From NCBI GenBank assembly GCA_030272155.1, contig CP126198.1:4402001-4466000 (forward strand): a stretch of 64,000 nucleotides of DNA, written 5' to 3'. The notes beneath the pieces are model-generated. The model searched no databases. It was not told the origin of the DNA and saw only the letters and a list, made by a program, of their open reading frames with translations. Below, one piece after another: positions 58,780 to 64,000 of the stretch; within the stretch, counting starts at the first letter, position 1; each line of letters opens with the position of its first letter. Origin of the DNA: Tetradesmus obliquus (lineage: Eukaryota; Chlorophyta; Chlorophyceae; Sphaeropleales; Scenedesmaceae). A program made the position numbers and the translations under genes.

Positions 58780-60250
58780 GTGGTTTGTTGCTGGCAGCAG
58801 CTATGGCCAGCTCTCGGTTGGGCTGTGTTTGTTGGCAGCAGCTGGCCACAGATGGCCAGGTGTTTTGTGGTCCTGTTGTGTTTGCAGCAGCTGTGGCCGG
58901 GTCTTGGTCGGGTCATGTTTGCTGGCAGCAGCTGTGGCCAGCTTTCTGTGGTCATGTTGTGTTTGCAGCAGCCGTGGCCGGTTTTTGGTCGGGCTGTGTT
59001 TGCTGGCAGCAGCTCTCGGTTGGGCTGTGTTTGTTTGCAGCCTCCTGTGGCCAGCTCTTGGTTAGGCTGGCAGCAGCTGCGGCCAGGTTTGTGTGGTCCT
59101 GTTGTGTTTGCTGGCAGCAGCTGTGGCCAGGTTTCTGTGGTCTGTTGTGTTTGCTTGCAGCAGCTGCGGCCAGGTTTGTGTGGTCCTGTTGTGTTTGCTG
59201 GCAGCAGCTGTGGCCAGGTTTCTGTGGTCTGTTGTGTTTGCTTGCAGCAGCTGCAGCCAGGTTTCTGTGGTCTGTTGTGTTTGCTTGCAACAGCTGCGGC
59301 CAGGTTTGTGTGGTCCTGTTGTGTTTTCTGGCAGCAGCTGCGGCCAGGTTTGTGTGGTCCTGTTGTGTTTGCTGGCAGCAGCTGCGGCCAGGTTTCTGTG
59401 GTCCTGTTGTGTTTGCTGGCAGCAGCTGCGGCCAGGTTTGTGTGGTCCTGTTGTGTTTGCTGGCAGCAGCTGCGGCCAGGTTTGTGTGGTCCTGTTGTGT
59501 TTGCTGGCAGCAGCTGCGGCCAGGGCTCTGTGGTCCTGTTGTGTTTGCTTGCAGCAGCTGCAGCCAGGTTTCTGTGGTCTGTTGTCTTTGCTTGCAACAG
59601 CTGCGGCCAGGTTTGTGTGGTCCTGTTGTGTTTTCTGGCAGCAGCTGCAGCCAGGTTTGTGTGGTCCTGTTGTGTTTGCTGGCAGCAGCTGCGGCCAGGT
59701 TTCTGTGGTCCTGTTGTGTTTGCTGGCAGCAGCTGCGGCCAGGTTTGTGTGGTCCTGTTGTGTTTGCTGGCAGCAGCTGCGGCCAGGTTTGTGTGGTCCT
59801 GTTGTGTTTGCTGGCAGCAGCTGCGGCCAGGTTTGTGTGGTCCTGTTGTGTTTTCTGGCAGCAGCTGCGGCCAGGTTTGTGTGGTCCTGTTGTGTTTGCT
59901 GGCAGCAGCTGCGGCCAGGTTTGTGTGGTCCTGTTGTGTTTGCTGGCAGCAGCTGCGGCCAGGTTTGTGTGGTCCTGTTGTGTTTGCTGGCAGCAGCTGC
60001 GGCCAGGGCTCTGTGGTCCTGTTGTGTTTGCTGGCAGCAGCTGTGGCCAGGTTTCTGTGGTCCTGTTGTGTTTGCAGCAGCTGTGGCCGGGTCTCAGTCG
60101 GGTTATGTTTGCTGGCAGCAGCTGTGGCCAGCTCTTGATCGGACTGTATTTGCTGGCAGCAGCTGTTGCCAGGTGTTTTGTGGTCCTGTTGTGTTTGCAG
60201 CAGCTGTGGGTGGCACTGGTTGGGCTGTGTTTGCTGGCAGCAGCTCGGTC
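58780..60250 (+). repeat. 44-bp minisatellite, about 30 units
   Basis: Tandem units of the form GGTTTGTGTGGTCCTGTTGT followed by GTTTGCTGGCAGCAGCTGCG and GCCA, with variants at the edges. The array starts about 250 bp after the RR-TZF stop. Because 44 is not a multiple of three and the unit lacks stops, long open frames appear in several frames of both strands. They are by-products. Confidence 0.95.
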
Positions 60251-61877
60251 AGTGTGTGGCAGTCCTCCGGTCGTGCAGCAGAGGTTTGCAGCAGGGGTGT
60301 CAGAGTTGGGTGGCTGAGCATCCATAATAGCGGCAATGCTTATAAATGCTGACAGCCAGGAGCAGCTGCAACAGCTTTGTGCTGAAGTGCACCAGCCAGC
60401 TTGCGGTGCTTGCTTCAGAAAGCCTGAGGAAGAGAAGCTACTTGTGCACAGGTTGTCAAGTTGTTGCTGCAGCTTTGCTAACGCGTGAGGCGGCTGCAGG
60501 GCAGCTGCCGGTGCACTGCTGCTCTTGCACAGAAACATGTGCATGACAACATGCGAGACTGCTGACTTTCCGCGTGTATGGTTGCAGCTGTTTGGCCCTC
60601 GCACATTGCATCGGGGCTCAAAGCACAGGAGGCGCATGCTGCAGGTGTTGCTAGCTGCACTGCGTTGGACTGTCACTTTGTGTCTCTCACACAACGCGTA
60701 GGCTGCTAGCATTGTGAACACCCGTATGGCCGACTTTGCCAGGATGCCTGTCTCAGCTGTGCTGTTTCTGCTCATCTGGCTTGCAATGAAGGTTTGCCTC
60801 AAAGGTTTGGCTGAAAAGGTTTGCCTGAGTGATTGCTCATCAGCCTTGCTTGTTTGCCTGGCTTTGCGTGCTTCTGTGGATCTGCTCCTCAGGCCTGGCG
60901 CCCCATTGCATCAGTTTGCATCACAACCCTGCGCATGCGGCATTGCAAACCGCAGCAACCTTTGCACAGCACGTGCTCCTCTTGTTGCTGCTGCTGCTGC
61001 TCAAGTGTGCGGCCGTACCATTTGAGAAGGCGGGCATGCCGCAAGTGTTTTTTGCAATCGTGTGGCTAGCTTGTTGACTTTGCCCCTGTTTGGCAGTTTG
61101 CTGTATGCAGACGGGCACTTCGTGAAATGTTTGCAGGGTGCATCATGGGTCTGGCGAGAGCTACTGCGCGCGTGTTTGGCGCCTGCAGGTGCCAAGTTGC
61201 TTTTGCAAACGCACGTGTGCGCACAAATGTTGGTGCGCACCTGCTTTGGCATGTAGGGATGCGCCGCAGGCAGATGCGGCGCCGCTTGAGATGCCTTGTT
61301 ATTGTGATGTGTGTAAACAAGGAGTTGACCAAATGCATGACCCCATGGGCGCACCCAACTTGCATTAGCAGGTGTGAGCTTATCCGCATGTCAGATATTA
61401 GGCGTCACATCAGCTGCATTCGGGTGTCGACTTGAGCACAGATTACTATATCTGGTGCGCGCAACCTATGCTGGCGTCGGCAGGCAGTCCGCTGCTCTGG
61501 CTGTGGCCCTGTTGGCTGCTGTGTCTGCCTGGGCAGCTGCTGCCGCAGGGCTGAATTGTCCTGCAAGGGTTGTGTGTGTTTACTGAGGGCCTGTGTTTGT
61601 AGGCATGCAAGCAGACGAGCACTGCATTCTACTGGGACACACAGCGGAGTGCCAGGAGCCTTCGGGCAGGGGGGCTTGTGGACCAGCATTTCCTGCAGGG
61701 TGGATGGTTGTGCATTTCACCATGCCTAAAACTGTCCATTGATAGCTGTGTCAGTGCTGCGCGTGTTCTGAGCGATTGAGCAGCTTCGGCAGCTGGGGTG
61801 GGCTTTTCCCCAGCTGCCGCGTGCTTGACAGGCTTGAACCCTTGCACGTTCTGGTGGTTTTTCTTTCTGAACAGGTG

Positions 61878-62400
61878 ACGTTATGGTGGAAAAGTGTGCT
61901 GGGGAAAAGCCGGGCATCCAGGCAGATGGGCGGCACATGCCGTGCTAGCATGGAGGAAGCCGATGCCACATGTGCCGTCCGTGCTATGCTGCTGCTTGCT
62001 CGAGTGCGTGTGCCAGCGCTTGCGGAGGTATGTTTCCCGGGGTGTCGCCTTTGTGGAGTTATTCTTACCCTTTGTGCCTGGTATAACGGTGCTGTTTGGT
62101 GGAAGCGGGCGGGAGGGGTGGGGCCTTGCTGCTGCACGTTATGGTAGATAGTGTGTTGGGGAAAAGCCGGGCATCCAGGCAGACGAGCGGCACAGGCTGT
62201 GCTAGCATGGCGGGCACAGATGCCACATGTGGCGTCCGTGCTATGCTGCTGCTTGCTTGAGTGCGTATGCCTGCGGTTGTGGATTTATTCTTCCCGGGGT
62301 GTCCGCCGTTGTGGAGTTAGTTTTACCCTTTGTGCCTGGTATAACGGTGCTGTTTGGTGGAAGCGGATGGGAGGGGTGGGGGCCTTGCTGCTGTGTTGTG
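61878..62400 (+). repeat. ~262-bp tandem duplication
   Basis: Two adjacent units share long identical blocks: GGGGAAAAGCCGGGCATCCA, GTCCGTGCTATGCTGCTGCT, and TTTGTGCCTGGTATAACGGT with GTGGAAGCGG. The first unit reads RGVAFVELFLPFVPGITVLF in one frame; the second has lost that frame in part. Confidence 0.85.
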
Positions 62401-62837
62401 CAGCAATGTTACACAAACCGCCTCCGCAGGTCTCCGTGCGCAGTGGTCGTTGTAGTAGACTGTGTTGGTGTTAGGGGCTGCGGTAGTCAGCACACAGCTC
62501 CGACCAACACTTCGGTCAAACGCTTACAGGCAATAGCGAACTCTCTGTCAGCAGCTGCATGCAGGCGGTGACGCTCATGCACGTTGTACGTACGTACTGT
62601 CGAGTGGTTTCAAACCACGTCGCATTATAAGCAAGTCGCCCTGTCCTGCACTTGCCAGGTCATTGCCAATGGGATGGGCCATAGCACCATGCATTGTGTG
62701 GTGTGTGCTGTTTGTCCACATCAGCATGCACGGTCAGCGATGTGGGTGGTTACGATTGCCCAACCAATGACGGAAGGACTGGGTACAAGTGCGCTAATCC
62801 TCATAAGCGGAGCATCGGCTCGCTGGGCTTGTGCCTG

Positions 62838-62990
62838 AGGGAGGTTTCAATCCTCAAAGTATTGTATAGTATTGGATGATGACGATGCGGGTGCATAGCG
62901 CTTGCAGGGGGGTTGCCATCCTCAACACATCATTGTATTGTATTGGATGATGATGCTGGTGCACAGTGCTTGGTTGCTTGCACTGCCGGC
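62838..62990 (+). repeat. ~76-bp tandem duplication
   Basis: Two units contain ATCCTCAA, then ATTGTATAGTATTGGATGAT or ATTGTATTGTATTGGATGAT, then a [15 protein letters not shown] block. No coding role is evident. Confidence 0.8.
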
Positions 62991-63687
62991 AGGTGCAGTG
63001 CACGCGCAGCGCCATGTAGGCTGTGATGGTGGTGCCACAGTAAGACGTTGAAACCACAGCGTTGGCATGCACCAGGCAAAGGGCGCCTGATGGCCCGCTC
63101 CGCACGCATATGCATGCACTACATATGGCTATCCAGGGGAGGATCTGTCAGGTCAAGAGTGCTTGTGATGGTTGTTGAGGGTGTAAGTCTAAGAATGCTT
63201 GTTACATTTGGTGTCAAGCAAAGACATCTGCAAAGTGCAATGCAAGGCCACCACCAGAGGATGGTTGTTGCGTGGTTGTCGCTGTGTGATCAGCCGGAGG
63301 GATTACGCCCCCGCCCCTCTTTGTGACAGGACATCTACCTTTGCGGCAGAACGACAAGAGTACGATGTCAAGTGCATTGATGTCATTGCTACCTGTGCAA
63401 GCTACGTTCATCAGCATGGTGTGAGCTCGATCTATCCAAGGTTAACCTTGGATTGGTCACCAGCAGACAAACGATCACCCCGGGGGTGTTGCAGCCAAAT
63501 TATGCTCTTTTTCCACAAGAAAATAACATTTCTTGGAGAAATACTTCATCAAACGCCGTGCTCAATACGCAAGTTTAGGATCGTGTTCCCTGTCGCAGTG
63601 CGCCTTCACGCTGAGCTTGACGCAACAGCATCGGCCCTGCTCCGCGATAGTCTGTGTTTTTGAGCCACGAACCATGCAGAATTCTCA

Positions 63688-64000
63688 ATGTTGAACAGCC
63701 ACGAGAAGCCTGCCCAGCGCAGCATCTTATTAGGCCCACTTGGTGCAGTGCTTGTTGGTGCTGTGCTGCTGGTATTCGTTGTGCTACAGGAGATAGGTTT
63801 GCTGCAGCAGGCGCTACAGCCCCTACAAGTCAGAACGGCAGCAGATCAAGCCCCTTGGCTCCCTCCTACACAACCATTAGCCAGAATCAAAGCAGCTCTA
63901 GGCAGGGCAGCAGCACATCCAGGCTGCAACAGTAGCAGCAGGCCTGAAGGCGCTGCAGCTGCAGTTGCTGCTGCAGCTGGCGCTAGCAGCTTCAGCAAAC
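63688..64000 (+). CDS. N-terminus of a type II membrane protein, cut by the window edge
   Basis: From the ATG at 63688 one frame stays open to the end of the window (104 codons plus one base). After a short polar start (MLNSHEKPAQRS) there is a strong hydrophobic anchor (LLGPLGAVLVGAVLLVFVVL, about residues 13-34) and then a Gln/Ala-rich stem. This layout fits a signal-anchored Golgi enzyme, such as a glycosyltransferase, but no catalytic domain is visible, so this is only a guess. A competing frame (63654-63935) has no such structure. Confidence 0.5.
   Translation, partial: MLNSHEKPAQRSILLGPLGAVLVGAVLLVFVVLQEIGLLQQALQPLQVRTAADQAPWLPPTQPLARIKAALGRAAAHPGCNSSSRPEGAAAAVAAAAGASSFSK

Larger units (their letters stand above)
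60251..63687. other. 3.4-kb stretch without a supported gene, with local duplications
   Basis: Two short pieces look exon-like but could not be linked. Plus 60726-60788 reads MADFARMPVSAVLFLLIWLA, with a GT after AAG. Plus about 61616-61700 reads TSTAFYWDTQRSARSLRAGG. Several acceptor-like tracts occur. ORFs such as 63199-63663 have no recognisable motif. A decayed or unrecognised multi-exon gene is possible. Confidence 0.35.

Noticed and set aside
58575-60802. Long ORFs on both strands (for example plus 58575-60317 and minus 58952-60802)
   Set aside because: They are translations of a stop-free 44-bp tandem repeat in several frames; no domain, no splice context.
1-64000. CRISPR arrays
   Set aside because: The direct repeats seen are exon-edge copies or minisatellites without unique spacers of constant length, and the genome is eukaryotic.

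Overview
This window looks like nuclear DNA of a green alga, most likely a chlorophycean such as a Scenedesmaceae member (inference). Genes are broken by many GT-AG introns, proteins are rich in Ala, Gln and Ser runs, and CAG/CTG trinucleotide tracts are everywhere. The recognisable genes are plant-type: arogenate dehydrogenase, ARP4, Dpy-30, a GRIP golgin, an arginine-rich tandem CCCH zinc-finger protein and a secreted sulfatase. Exon models were built by eye. The nine complete multi-exon or paired gene models all close in phase to a stop codon.

Layout. 1-480 (-): partial Gln/Pro-rich protein. 1107-4137 (+): plastid arogenate dehydrogenase. 5188-5475 and 5531-6112 (+): two intronless ORFs 55 bp apart, possibly one bicistronic unit. 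7687-8695 (-): Dpy-30 homologue. 9755-16225 (-): ARP4, 12 exons. 17048-20045 (+): disordered/coiled-coil protein. 21039-23472: CACTA-like DNA transposon with a 3-bp target duplication. 24176-30022 (+): GRIP-domain golgin, 12 exons. 31830-32748 (-): decayed tyrosine recombinase. 33410-35377 (-): plastid-targeted membrane protein. 36405-37222: MITE with an 8-bp target duplication. 37347-46703 (-): sulfatase, 20 exons. 47970-51616 (-): decayed DIRS-type retrotransposon (RT, RNase H, tyrosine recombinase). 52045-58534 (+): RR-TZF zinc-finger protein with a possible membrane N-terminus. 58780-60250: 44-bp minisatellite. 63688-64000 (+): start of a type II membrane protein, cut by the window edge.

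The most striking signal is structural. In seven of the genes, short blocks that straddle an exon-intron junction (a splice site plus roughly 30-110 bp of coding sequence) are tandemly copied two to seven times into the neighbouring intron or 3' flank. Only one copy in each family keeps the full reading frame. A second recurrent feature is that many introns end in a CTG-repeat tract directly abutting the CAG acceptor. Together these suggest a genome where replication or repair at CTG/CAG tracts keeps generating partial exon duplications (inference).

The host genes do not form an obvious pathway. ARP4 and Dpy-30 both act in chromatin complexes and lie next to each other on the same strand. The golgin and sulfatase belong to the secretory route, and arogenate dehydrogenase to plastid tyrosine synthesis.
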